From Hygrophila difformis (lineage: Eukaryota > Streptophyta > Magnoliopsida > Lamiales > Acanthaceae): a stretch of DNA of 64,000 bases. Below, piece by piece: positions 24,171-36,017 of this stretch. The position numbers and the translations under genes were made by a program. The stretch lies in assembly GCA_030278955.1 (NCBI GenBank), contig JAOANR010000005.1, positions 29,999,849-30,063,848 on the forward strand, given 5' to 3'. The notes under the pieces are model-generated. The model searched no databases. It saw only the letters and a list, made by a program, of their open reading frames with translations, and was not told the origin of the DNA. The first letter of the stretch is position 1. Each line of letters starts with the position of its first letter.

Positions 24171-25055
24171 TGAAGATATACTCCTATGTCAAGTTTACAT
24201 GGAAGCCTCTCAAGACCCATGTATTGGAGTGTATCAACACCCAAAAATCCGAGCAGTGGAAAAATTGTTCACAAAGATCTCTACAAGCTCGAATTAAAGA
24301 TATTGAAAATGCTGCAAAAAAAATTTCATGCTTGCATCCAAGCAATCGAAGGCAGGCACCAAAGTGATGCTTTAAATGATGATATCGTACGTATTAAATT
24401 TATTTATTAGTATAATTTTATTAATTTTTTTTCCAGTTAAATTCATTTGATTTTTTTTAGATGGTGCAAGGTAAATTCTTAAAAATGGAGGATCCGAAGT
24501 ACAATCTGGATGGAAGTTTGATCATGTTTGGGCAACTATTAAAGATTTCCCAAAATTTCAAGACAACGAAAAGACACTACGAAGGCCTATTAGGAATCTC
24601 TCTTCCAACACAAAAAGTCCAACTTTTCAGGGGCAAGCTTCACCAGTTATCTCATGTTATCCTTTAAATTTATATGATAATAGTGACTCTTAATCTAACT
24701 GGCCAATCTGGGTGAAAAAAAAACGAAATTTAAAAGAAAAAAGATGAATACAGTTCATCTATCGTTAATATGGTCAAAGATGGAAACAAACAACTTCTTG
24801 AAGAGTTGCAAAAATCAAATGTTCAACTTCAACAACTTCAACTTCAACTTCTTAAAGAAGCAAAAAGAGAAGACATGTTTTTTTTTTTTATCAAAATTTG
24901 ACTTCTATAAAGGATCCTCAAGTTCATGTGTTGCTTGACATTGAGAAGGCACGCAGTTTACAAAAAAAGAGCTCAATAAGTTTAGTCCGAAATACTTTCT
25001 GGATGTTCATTTAGCGGATACTTCAACAATCTTGGAGGAGCTAGTTCCGGATTAC
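24171..25055 (+). pseudogene. Harbinger ORF2: Myb-like / NAM-associated partner protein, broken
   Basis: Frames scattered over this stretch give the accessory protein encoded by plant PIF/Harbinger elements. Visible blocks: EDILLCQVYMEASQDP (about 24173 on), SLQARIKDIENAAKK (about 24280), and KFDHVWATIKDFPKFQDNEK after an intron-like gap. Then come PTFQGQASPVI and YPLNLYDNSDS, and finally LLEELQKSNVQLQQLQLQLLKEAKRED, a glutamine/leucine coiled coil. Several frame changes separate the blocks. In active elements this protein helps the transposase reach the nucleus and bind the TIRs. Orientation is divergent from the transposase at 17932-19496, as expected. Confidence 0.8.
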
Positions 25056-25379
25056 TAGATTACTAATTTATAATGTTATGTTGATTTCTTTTCAATAGTG
25101 TATCCGTATTTATATATTTGTATTTCTTTGTATTATGTTTTATTTTCAACATTGTAATGTGGCTTTTATCTTTTGTAGTACTTTTAATGAAATTTTAGTG
25201 TTTTTAATAAATTTTGTTGCATATAAATATCAATTTTAATTAAATTATAATTGTAAAATAATACTAAAACACATCTATCATATAAAAATACAACAATTGA
25301 AGTTTACAATAAATTTGTCCAAAGGTATAAATTTAGATCTAATAAAATCAAAATTTAGATTAAATTATACTCCCTTCGT
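25056..25379. other. AT-rich sequence, probably the right flank of the Harbinger element
   Basis: No ORF. I could not place the Harbinger terminal inverted repeat or its 3-bp target duplication here or on the left side. Confidence 0.4.
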
Positions 25380-25557
25380 CCCATTACAAATGTCCTACTT
25401 ACTATTTTTGAATGTCATTACAAATGTTATGTTTCTATAAATAGAAATAATTTTCCCCTCCAACAACTATGTGGACCACATTATATACTCACAAATCAAC
25501 TCTACCTTAATTCACGTGCACAACAGTAACAAGACATTTATAATGGGACGGAAGGAG
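25380..25557. mobile_element. Short Stowaway MITE
   Basis: Ends CTCCCTTCGTCCCATTAC and TAATGGGACGGAAGGAG, with TA at 25378-25379 and 25558-25559. Length 178 bp, a different and shorter family from the 259-bp copies. Confidence 0.9.
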
Positions 25558-26355
25558 TACTAAATTAAATTTGGGGAAGTATCAATTTGCAATAAACATA
25601 AGATTGAAAATATAAAGAGGAAAAGTTAAAGGATTAAAATGCAATAAGAGGAAAAGTTAAAGGCTTTTGTTGTCTTCTTTGTAGTAGTGAACAGGACAAC
25701 GCAAATTTGCGTTTCTCTTGCCAGCGATATAACCGGAAATGCATTTTGCATCTTTGTTTGCAGCTCGGTTGGAGGAGGAAAATCACCATTTTTGGGTTTT
25801 GTCATTCAGTTGTAGTTGATCTAAGTATTTGTTATAATAATGAATAATGGAATAGACCCTTTAAGTAATCAATTTTCCATTGATGAGGAAAATAAAAAGC
25901 ATTAGGAAAGATTGCAATCATTTTACATGGAAAATGAGGTCTGCTCAAAATATCATCTTATTACAAACTATTGTTTGAATTTAACAAGAATGTGCAACAT
26001 TATCCTATAACATAAAATCCTTTGAAATTTAACGACAATGCCCAAGTTTAAATTCTACATAGAAGTGTTTGTACCGGACGAGTAGGAACCTTCAGCAAAT
26101 AAATAAGAATTACAGATAAATATTAAAATACAGCATTACAATGGTCTATATTTTATGTTTGACCATTACAAACATTAATTTGCTAGAATAGACCACAATA
26201 AGAGCGGTGTATTGTGAAAATAGACCAAATAATACAAAGTCATTTAACCTATATTTACAAGGCACGACCATTCTAGTGGTATATTTTGGTAATTTCTGTT
26301 TGTAGTGGCCTAAAAAAAAATAGGCCATTGTAGTGGTCTATTCTAATATTAATCT
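25558..26355. other. AT-rich intergenic sequence with short inverted motifs
   Basis: No gene. From about 26135 the motif (A/G)CCATT(A/G)(C/T)A(A/G)TGGTCTAT recurs in both orientations, next to the long-TIR element, and may belong to its outer arm. Confidence 0.4.
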
Positions 26356-28630
26356 CTAATAAAAAAAATAGGTTCATGGAAATACTTAGGCCATTACAAG
26401 GTGTCACTTCAGGTTTTGGGCCACGATAAAATCAATATCCAATTTTGGGCTATATGAAGCAGAATGGACCCATATTTTGGCCAAATGGTCGGGAATTGTT
26501 GCAAATTGGGCCGCGTGCATTACACACGCTAAAATAACCGGAATGAAGGTGAAAACACATAAAAATATAACATGGTTTATGCCTAAACACGTTTTGGAAG
26601 GTAAAAAAAGAAATAAACCTGCGTGAAAATCTAAACCCGACCAACCGAACCCTAGAAGTATTCGCGGTGTCCGAATGTCCGTACATCACCGTCCGAGAGA
26701 CATTCCAACGTCATGGGTCTACAGAGGAAGGATGCGAATCTAGATTGGTCACCACCACCATATTGCAAGTGCATTATAACATTTTCTAGGTTGGGGAAAT
26801 GGGCGTTGTTGTATTGGCCACAAGGGACTTCCCATTCACAACTTGGGTTCCAATAAGGAAGCTGTTAGGAAGGACAAAGGGAAAAAATGAACATTGAATA
26901 GATGACACCTTATTTGTTTCTGTATTTTGGTAGTGCCTTTTGAATGTTGGGAAGACAGACAACAAAAACTCCCACAGTTTATTTGTTATCGCTTTTGGTT
27001 TTTGTGTAATGGAATGTTTGTAGCAGATTGCTAAATTTGTCTCTTGGTTATGTGAAATCTTATTGAACTTAATGTTGCATCACCACAATGTTCAATGTTC
27101 GAGTTGCTTACATTTTGCTTCATGCTTTCAGTTTTGGATTAATGGAAGCAACTCTCATTCCTTATGCAGATGGAAATGCTCAAAAATACACTTACATAAA
27201 TACTTGCACATTAAACACTTGTAACAGGTTTCATTAAGTCTTACAACAAGTTTCATCAAATACTTAAAATATTACACATTCGAATTACATAATAGGACTA
27301 TGAAAATTAATATCGAAAACTTATTCCTTCATCCGAATTCATTAACCAAATTTGCATCAAATACATAACACAGGATCATTAACATTGTAAACTTGTTCTT
27401 TCATTCTAATAGATGCAACAATCACGATCACTACGTCTACCTAAGTTCCTTCATCTTATGCAGCTTCTTTTATCATACAATGTCTCACTCAAACCACCTA
27501 ACACCACAATGCATATGCCTAGTAACAGTAGCAATGCATGCTTTTTCTTCCTCATTGCACCTTTTTCCTTCTCAAGTTCCTCGTTTTCTTAATCAAATCC
27601 ATCCTATCCTTCTTCAACTCCTTATTCTCTTACACAAAATGTTTTTTCCCCAATTTTCACAGCAGCAAGTTTCTCCTCAAGTGCATTGCACTTATTCAAC
27701 AAATCAGGCACAAAAGCTTGGATCTTGCACACATATCCCCTCTTCCCAATCAAATAAACCACGTCATCCACCCTGCAAACAAACATACAGCAACTAGTCA
27801 ACCTACACTTCATGCCACTTCAACAAGCGACTTCAGCCACATCCTACAAATAAACATAAAAATCGGGCACTTCAAGACATAAAATCAGTTATTACATAAA
27901 CATCAACCAAATTCCAAATGAACACCAATGTTACTCAACTCCGATTAAGAAACCAGCACCCTAATCCACCAAATCATTTGCTAATATCTCCCAAAAACCG
28001 ACCACAAATTACCACTACTAACGCATGCAATCAACACTTACTTCACATAATTCGAAAATATGTAATATGGTGAGTTCACATAATGAAAGTTCACATACTC
28101 TTCATTGCTGGCAATTGTAGAATCATTCATGCATTCGGTGCCTTCCAACAAGTCTTCACGCGAGCTCGGAGGCCGCAGAAGCATTGTCTTCTTGGAAGCC
28201 CGTAATTATTGCCGCCTTCTACTGATGAATCCGAACTCGCCATTGACATGAAAACGCTAATTTGCTCAATATTTTGCTCGAGAATAGCTCACAAAGGAAG
28301 GGGAATTTTCACATTATGGTTCTCCATTGATATAGACTCCATCCAAGAAGGGGGAATTTCATAATCCCTTCAGCGGGTCAACCCGCTATATAAACTGCCC
28401 GAGCCACTCTAAATGGGTCAAGCCAATTAACTTCGAGTTTACCACGCGGGCGCATTGCGTTATTCAACAAGTGTAATACATGCGGCCCACTTTGCAACAA
28501 TTCGCGATCATTTGGCAAAAATGGCAAAAATATGGGACCATTCTGCTTCATATGACCCAAAATTAATATTGATTTTATCGTGGTCCAAAATTTGAAGTGG
28601 CCATTTCTAATGGCCTAATTTTTTTATTAA
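26356..28630. mobile_element. Long-TIR element (MULE-like) carrying a host-type gene
   Basis: Inverted arms of about 150-170 bp pair 26386-26550 with 28480-28616. Shared blocks include TTAGGCCATTA, CACGATAAAATCAATAT, GAAGCAGAATGG and AATTGTTGCAAA with their complements. The interior carries a decayed GRF-zinc-finger gene rather than a transposase. Long TIRs with a captured gene fit a Pack-MULE-like element, which is an inference. Target duplications were not resolved. Confidence 0.65.
27480..28249 (-). pseudogene. GRF zinc-finger / coiled-coil / membrane-anchor protein, broken
   Basis: Reading leftwards from the ATG at 28249, 40 codons give MSMASSDSSVEGG followed by CFCGLRARVKTCW, the start of a plant GRF zinc finger (CxCG...), and then hit TGA at 28127. 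Further down (about 27810-27600) another frame gives LLNKCNALEEKLAAVKIGEK. A third gives ENEELEKEKGAMRKKK then HALLLLLGICIVVLGGL at about 27560-27480, a coiled coil and a C-terminal membrane helix. Small plant proteins with this architecture are common and their function is poorly known. Frame breaks make this copy non-functional. It lies inside a long-TIR element. A second PPPYCKC motif occurs on the + strand near 26745. Confidence 0.6.
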
Positions 28631-28669
28631 TTCATACTGGAAATATCATCAACAAATATTTAGGCTATC

Positions 28670-29570
28670 TAGGGGTGGAAAAAATTACCGAAAACTCGGT
28701 ATACCGAGCTTACCGTATCGAAAATTACCGAAAAATATTAAAATTTAGGTATACCGAAATTTAAAGAAACCGAAACTTAGGTATACCGAAAAAATCGGTA
28801 CGGTAACGGTATGGAGATTATGGAATTTTCGGCATTTCGGTATACCGTTATACCGAAATTTAATTTAATATTAATTTAAATTTTTAATATTTTATCATCG
28901 GCATTTCGGTATTTCGGTATTTCGGCATACCGTAATACCCTAAACCCTAAATCCCAACTCTTAAAGCTCAACTTATCATCGGTATTTCGGTATAGTTCGG
29001 TATACCGATTTGTAACAGTATATAACATTTTTCGGTAAGCAAAAATTTTCGATATTTTTCGGTAAAAAAACTGAAAATTCAGTACGGTATAATTTTCGGT
29101 ATGTAAGATTTTTGGTATTTTTCGGTAAAAATTGTTATTTCGGTACGGTATAATTTTCGGTATGGTAACGATATACTTCCTCCGTTCTCAAATGTTTATT
29201 ACAATCCAACTTTTCACGCAGTCCAATGTATATTTTAAACCATTAATAACTCAAATTCGGTATAAGTAAAAATTCTAGAAGTTCGATATTTAAAAACTAC
29301 ACGACAAGACGAATCTAACAAGATCTCACTTGACTATATTTTAACTTGTATAACTATGATAAAACTTTAAATAAAAGTATGTGTGTGAATAGTAACTGTT
29401 TTCAAATGTTAAAAACATTTGAAAACGGAGGAAGTATATTATAGGATACCGAACATTTCGGACCGAAATGTTCGGTATCAGTATCGGTATGGTTTTTACC
29501 CATACCGAAAATTTCGGTACGGTACGGTAACGGTAACGGTATTTCGGTATGCCGTATTTTGCCACCCCTA
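28670..29570. mobile_element. hAT element rich in GGTATACCGAA motifs
   Basis: Ends TAGGGGTGG and CCACCCCTA with a perfect 8-bp duplication, AGGCTATC, at 28662-28669 and 29571-29578. Dozens of variants of CGGTATACCGAAA occur near both ends, the pattern of subterminal transposase-binding sites. Length 901 bp, of which 259 bp is a nested Stowaway. No transposase is encoded. Confidence 0.95.
29176..29434. mobile_element. Stowaway MITE nested in the hAT element
   Basis: Ends CTTCCTCCGTTCTCAAATG and ACGGAGGAAG with TA at 29174-29175 and 29435-29436. 259 bp. Same family as the MITE at 2901. Confidence 0.92.
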
Positions 29571-29578
29571 AGGCTATC

Positions 29579-30175
29579 CATGGTAAATAGCTGATAGGCT
29601 AATTTTTAGTTGATTTTGGGTGTTTATCTATTTGACAAACAACTAATAAATGTGTGTGGTAAATAACGTTTTAGAATTGATGATTGGTTCCAAATGGCTT
29701 GTTTTGGAAACTCTGCTTTTTCAGTATTTTTGCTTTAGTTGTTAGCTATTAAACTTTTATCAACTAATTTTTCATTATTAGTTTATTTTTACTAAATATT
29801 TTTAATAAATACTTCCTCCGTTCCTTATTAATCGACACAGATTGACTTTTGTCACTGTTTATTGAGTAACTTTGACTCGACTTTTTAATACAATTATATA
29901 AGATAAATATAGTCAAGTGGGATCTTGTTGGATTCGTCTAATCGCATAGATTTAAAATATCAAATTTTCATAATTTTTACTTGTATAGAATTTGAGTTAT
30001 TACGAATTAAAAACGTGTATTGGATTGCGTGAAATGTGGGTCCGTGGCAATTAAAAAGGAACGGAGGAAGTACATGATTTAAAAAATCAGTCAAATCAGC
30101 TTACGTAATCAACTAACAGACTAAAATTCACGAAATCGGCTAACGACTATAATTAATTACCAATTAGGGCCTTAA
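29579..30175. mobile_element. Possible Tourist-like MITE split by a Stowaway
   Basis: On either side of the Stowaway at 29812-30070, the sequences GGTAAATAGCTGATAGGCT and GGCTAACGACTATAATTAATTACC are roughly inverted, with further TAGTTG/CAACTA pairs. This resembles Tourist MITEs that begin GGCC...GGTAAA. Exact ends and target duplication are unclear. Confidence 0.35.
29812..30070. mobile_element. Stowaway MITE
   Basis: Ends CTTCCTCCGTTCCTTATTAA and GGAACGGAGGAAG, with TA at 29810-29811 and 30071-30072. 259 bp. Confidence 0.93.
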
Positions 30176-30410
30176 CCAATTAAAGCTTCTATAAGCCCTA
30201 ACGTGAATACTCTCTATATCCTTTCAAAGCAACAAAAATAGGAGACAACTCAATACCCATCAAATCTACTACAATGACATGATCTAGAAAGCAAGGTCAG
30301 TATGCGTCATTGGTACAATAAACAATGGGGCTATTTAGATATCAGTAAATTGGAGAGCAGATTGAATTGTAGAATATTTGACTAATGGGTATGTTATTTC
30401 ATATACTACC

Positions 30411-30656
30411 TCCGTATCCGTATATTTCTTATGTTTGGTAATGTCCTACTATTCAGCCACATACTTTCACTTAAAGTTTTATCATAATTATACAAGTTAA
30501 AATATAGTCAAGTGAGATCTTGCTACGTTGGTCCCGTCGTATAGTTTTTAAATATCAAACTTTTAGAATTTTTACTTATACCGAACTTGATTTATTAATG
30601 ATTTAAAATATGCATAAAAAGTGGATGTGTAAAAAACATTTGAATACAGAGAAAGT
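30411..30656. mobile_element. Degenerate Stowaway MITE
   Basis: Left end CCTCCGTATCCGTAT after ACTA; right end GAATACAGAGAAAGTAG. Interior like the 2901 family (ACTTTCACTTAAAGTTTTATC). Boundaries are good to a few bases. Confidence 0.65.
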
Positions 30657-31242
30657 AGTTTGGTAAGTAGTAGATTTTATGAGCAAGTTTTGTTCAATCT
30701 GCTAAAATGTAATTTTTTACATTCTCAAGCAGATAGGGGAGCAGATTCACCTTAAACAAAAATACACATTCATGTCTCATGTTCTTCTATTTAATCAAAG
30801 AAACATGTCTTTATATGTCATTTTACATACTAAAGACGCTATTTGTTGATTATTATATTCTAATCTACCAAACACTGTTAATCAAATCTGTTGTTACTAT
30901 CTGCTGGTAAAATCTACTACTCATATTTGTTGATCAAATTGTCTATTTGTTATTTGCCATATGCTAACTCCCAAATATGTCTAATAATCAAATATAAAAT
31001 GATACAACCCCTTTATAAACTCAAAATATAAAATGATGCTACCCCTTTATCAAACTTTTAGCTGGGATTCAAGGATTCAGAACCCTCTTCCGAAAGGTGT
31101 TAGAATCCCTTCCGTAGGATGCAAGCACCAACAAATCGCTTGTGATGGCACGACGAGAAGCCGGGGCTGGGTAGAGACCATCGAATTGGGAGGAGATTGC
31201 GGGTGGAATAAAGCCCCATATTAAATGGTGGCCGGATGACAG

Positions 31243-31287
<45 letters not shown>

Positions 31288-33319
31288 GGAAGGTATCCAT
31301 AAGTTCCACCGAGAATTGAACCCCAAATAGGATCCATATTCCTTATGAGGAAAAGGCGAATCTAAGAGCCTATGATATGAAAGAGTTGCCAAATGATATC
31401 GAGAAGTCCAACGGACTCTTGACAATCTATAAGACTGTCTTGATTCTAATTATGTCTTCTAAACCTATTAGCTTTAATTATGCTGATAAGACATTACCTT
31501 GAGAAGAGTGTAAACTGCTAGAGTACTTTATGACTGGTTCACTTACTTGTTAAGTGAATCTTTATAAATTTCCCTTCCCAAATTACTTGATTTACCGCGG
31601 ACTAAAAATTTAGAGCAAATTGTTGCCAAATTATAACTAAGGCTGAACATTGAGAAAATGGACCGAAAGAATAGTTTGCAAAACACTGCCAGAGGAACTT
31701 CGAAGGATCGAAAGTAGCGGTGTGACCGTGTGGATATCTGCTCGTAGGCCTGCATATTAGTGTTGTGATTTTCCCTTTTGATTGCTACGGTGACTGTAAA
31801 TGAACTTATGCTCTTGGGAATGTGCCCTATTTTATTTTTGCGCATGAATATGATTTATATTCTGATTTTAAGTGCTTCAAGTCATGTTTATATTCTTCAC
31901 TATTTTTGGATGATTGGTGTGCTAATTTTAATGTTTGCGACTATTATATTGCCATTGGTTCCCATGGATTTGGTGTCACTGTTATGGGGTTGGGTCTGTG
32001 TATTGGGTCGGGTATTGCCACCTACATCGTTTTGTAGTGCAAATTGATGCCACACGATAGATATTCTGGATGATTCGGCACGACGTCAATACCTTTCCCT
32101 CGTGAGTTGAGGAAATTTCCGACCTCTCTCGTGCCCTTGAATGTGCATACGAATTAGGCCCTATGGCGGGGTAACCTCTATGACATGTTGGATGAAATTT
32201 ATTTTTGGGCAATACATAGTGTTGTATTTGTCTCTTCCAGGTATTAGATTTATATTACACTTATGTATAACTTCTGTTATTTAAGCATGCCAACTTTCGT
32301 TTCCGAATTTTCATGTCTATGTTTCTGAAAATAAACCCTAAAACTTCTATAGGGGATAGGGTCTACTTACTCGGCGTGTTTTGCTCACTTTGTTTCCCTA
32401 CTTCCTTTCTTGATTTGATATCTGTGAGGACCATTATTGCATATTTCGGCACAAGCACGGCTGGGGAAGGCTATTTTAAATTGTATATTTTGAAAGTCCC
32501 CTGTTTGGGTTAAACTTGGCATATATGTTTTGTATTTTAGGCAAAACTTTTGGGGTTGATTACCGGCATTGAAAGCAATAATTGCAGTGTTTACGGTATG
32601 ATCTTTATGCAAAAGAGGAACCATGTGCCTTCCGAATAGTGATTTGGGTACTACCCATTTGAGTTGAGCTTATTTTACACTAATTGCAGTGTTATAAGCA
32701 TTTGTATGTGGTAAAGAGATGCTCTTTCGGCCGAATTCAGCTTATTTTACACTAATTGTGGTTTTATAAGCCTGGAATATATGTGGAATGGATGGAACAT
32801 ATTTAAACTCTGATATTGGTAAGCTTGTGAGACAGCTGACCCGTAATACGTGGCGGTAATATCCAACCCATTTGTCCCGCACTCCGGCTCCCACTGCGCT
32901 ATTTGGGAAAATGGTGGGAAGGGGGGAGGAGGGAGTGTTACATAGACTAACTTCCTCCAAATCATTTGAAGTGTTTCATTGTAAGGTATCGGTCTCGGTG
33001 GTAAAGGAGATGACAACTCCGAATTTCCCTTTGGAATCTAATCAATTTCTTCATCATTATTGTAGTTTCGAGTTATACATTTTCTCTTTTTTCGCATTTT
33101 GGATTTTGCCCATTTTGCAACTTGAATCCAAGTTCAAGATATGTGGCAGTTTTATTTTTCATATCAGAGCGCATCTAGGATCTCTTACACCATTTTAAAA
33201 TCAAAAACCCAAAAATATTTTTCTTGTAAGTTTACTGTTTGATAATCTCAATTTTTTTTCGGTGTTTATTTTTGAAATCTAAGTCTAGAATTCTAATCCT
33301 TTGTCGAAGACTCGAGCTG
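30657..33319. other. Gene-poor intergenic sequence, partly retroelement-like
   Basis: No recognised protein. Includes an A-run followed by a TA tract at 31240-31281, and a short direct repeat containing AGCTTATTTTACACTAATTG at about 32667 and 32739. The stretch from 31.7 to 33.0 kb is less AT-rich and looks like decayed retroelement or untranslated sequence, but no domain or LTR could be matched. Open frames here are short and unsupported. Confidence 0.4.
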
Positions 33320-33781
33320 TCAAAGTGTGGACAAATTGTTTAGAGACCTTAGGTATGATTGTTGTTGAACTGTTATAGTTTTCACTATAGGCCTTAGCCA
33401 TTGTTGTTGAACTGTCATAGCGAATTTATATAGATGAAACTGGTTTCGGCCATAATGGAATCTCATAAACCAAGTTATGAAGTCATTCTGCTTCATTGTC
33501 AGCTGCAGCAAAGCTATAAATTTATATTCCATTGTCGAGCTAGTTATACAAGTTCGCTTTTTAGATGCCCAATAGATAGCACCCCCTCCAAGCAAAAACA
33601 CCCATCCAGTATTAGATGAGTGATCCTCCACATGACTTATCCAACTAGCATATGAGTATCCTTCAATAACTGAAAGGAACCCACTCTATGACAAGCCATA
33701 TTTAATTGTTGACTTCAAGTATTTAAACACTCGTCAGAGGCCATCTCCAATAGATCAATCCTAGAAACTCTACTTTTCTTA

Positions 33782-34754
33782 GTGCATCCACATACCTACC
33801 CAATTAATAACTCACTTTTATCATTCTCTCTGTCACATCAGCTTTCCACTGTATCCAATACCTTTTTACCCTCTTCGTTCCTTTTTAGTTGTCTTTTTAG
33901 AGATAGAAAAGTGTTCCAAAATAGTTGTCATTTTAAGGAAGTTATAGATAGTAATGATATGTTTTTATTATATTGCCCTTCATTTTACATAAATGCTATT
34001 TGTTGGACATTCATTAAGAATGTGTGTAGTTGAAGGGTAAAAATATAAATTTATGAATTAATTAATGCAAACCTTAATTATTGAAATTGAGCTAAAAGAG
34101 ACAACTATTTAGAAACGGAGGGAGTAATTCATTTCAGTTAATTCATACATTCCTCTACCAATTAATAACTCATTTTTTGTTAGACCCACCATCTAATCAT
34201 TTAATAATATTTAAATTTTACATTGATTTAAATGTCATCTTATTTTAATTATATATTATTATTTCCAAATATCACCTTATTTTAATAAATATATTTGATT
34301 TTTAAAATATAAATATAATTAAAACAAATATTGAACATGTATGATTTAACATTTATTTTAAGAAAAATTATTGGATAACTTTTATTTTAAAAAAAATAAT
34401 AACTATTAAATTTATATAAAAATTTGTCCAATTATTTATCGCCCTCGGCTTTTCCAAAAGAAAAAAATTAATTTTAAATTTAGTTTCAATTGGATTTGTG
34501 TAAAAATAAAATAGTAAAGTAGTTGGATTTTTTTTAAAAAAAAAACATAAGCTATTATATGTGGGACCCATCATTATTTTAATTGAAAAAGCTTATGTAT
34601 GTATGGGTCCCACCAGCTTTAACTCAATTCAAAAATTTTAACTCAAATGGTAGGTCCCACATTAATTGAATTGCCCCATCCAACATTTTACAATTCATCT
34701 TTAATTATGTACGTAATACATTAATTGAATTGGCAGACTTCAATGTGGATGCTC
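33782..34754. mobile_element. Tourist-like (PIF/Harbinger) MITE
   Basis: Termini GTGCATCCACAT and ATGTGGATGCTC are inverted copies with one mismatch. TTA flanks both sides (33779-33781 and 34755-34757), the 3-bp duplication of PIF/Harbinger elements. Nested in the composite element. Confidence 0.7.
33869..34124. mobile_element. Stowaway MITE (third family)
   Basis: Ends CCTCTTCGTTCC-like and AACGGAGGGAG with TA at both sides (33867-33868, 34125-34126). The interior (TAGTTGTCTTTTTAGAGATAG, TTAATTATTGAAATTGAGCT) is the same family as 55444-55701 but in opposite orientation. Confidence 0.85.
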
Positions 34755-36017
34755 TTATCTACATTAGTTTCTCTCTGACACATCATCAATCAACTATATC
34801 CCATTTTTCATCTCCAATAAAGCAACTCAATTTATTCCACATTATTAGTTTTATTTACAAAAAAGTTTTAAAAACTATAATAAAACATTTTCATTAAGGT
34901 TATTATTTAATTTAAATTATTTTATTTATTCACTAAACTATTAATGGTAATTAATAGTTTTTCAAAAAATAAATTATTAATGGTAATTAAAGAAATATTT
35001 GTCTATTTTATTAACATAATGTACTTAAATATTTTTCATTAATACATATGTTAAAATAAAATATTTAATATAATTTAAATTATAAAAGACAAAACTAAAT
35101 AGATGAAAGAAAAAAGAAAACAGAAGCTGAAAACAAAATAAAATGGAACACAAAAAAATAATAATAAAATATGCAAAAAGCTGTCGGGCACATGGTGGCC
35201 GGCAGAGCTACTCCAATTTAGAGTAGCAAGTGCCACGTCAGGCAGGAAGATGTTTATTTTCAGCAATAACTACCGCTGCAGATGGCCTAAGTGCCTACCA
35301 GTGCTGTGCGCTTGGCCTACTTGTATATCGACTAAGTCTTCCAACAACATAAGATCAAGTTTAGTACTAGTCATTGCATACGTCAACGAGCCTATTACTC
35401 TTGAGTATTCAAATTGACTCACTGATTTACCAGTATTTGGCAAAAGTTTTGTACTTGGATCAAAAATGGTTTCACTGGACTACAATTCTCCATGATGAAC
35501 CTCTTTGGAATTTTATCAACATAATGTGATTGAGTAATTGTAATCCTTGTGGATTCTCACTTGATTTTAATTCCAAGAATCATACTCGCCTCCCCCATAT
35601 CCTTCATTCAAATTTGGGGAAAAAAACTCATTTAGTTCCATATGTTTTTTAAATTTCCAAAATCATCCCACAAATATCGAATTAGACGAACCCATCTATA
35701 CCCTAAAAGTTTACAACCTTAAGGTAATTCAAAAAATACCCAGGTGCCATTTTCCATGATAAAATGTATTTCATCATCGATAGTCTCCTTTCAAAAGGCT
35801 GCATCCTGGGACTCCATAGCTTCTTTTAAAGTCTTTGGATTTTCCTCAATATTATAACAAAAAGGAATATAATGCATCATTATTTTCCCCTCTACTTTCA
35901 ACTTAAAAGAGATGAAATTCATGTTGAAAAGATTTAGGCTTCCTGATCCTTTTACTTCTATGAGGAATAACAGGTGATTGCCCTACTTCATTGTCAAGAT
36001 TCTTTTCTGGATCTAGA

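Larger units (their letters stand above)
33739..35287. mobile_element. Composite DNA element inserted in Copia RT/RNase H region
   Basis: Termini GGCCATCTCCAA and its partner TGCAGATGGCC form an inverted pair. Removing 33739-35287 rejoins the Copia protein (QHW.ALT to RVFKYLK) almost perfectly, which places the boundaries to within a few bases. It contains a Tourist-like MITE that itself contains a Stowaway. Confidence 0.65.

Noticed and set aside
27393..27882. Two overlapping plus-strand frames of 114-134 codons
   Set aside because: They are antisense to the coiled-coil and membrane-helix remnant of the GRF-type pseudogene.
31033..31224. A 63-codon plus-strand frame with low A+T
   Set aside because: No recognised motif, flanked by an A-run and TA tract; probably part of a retroposed or decayed element.
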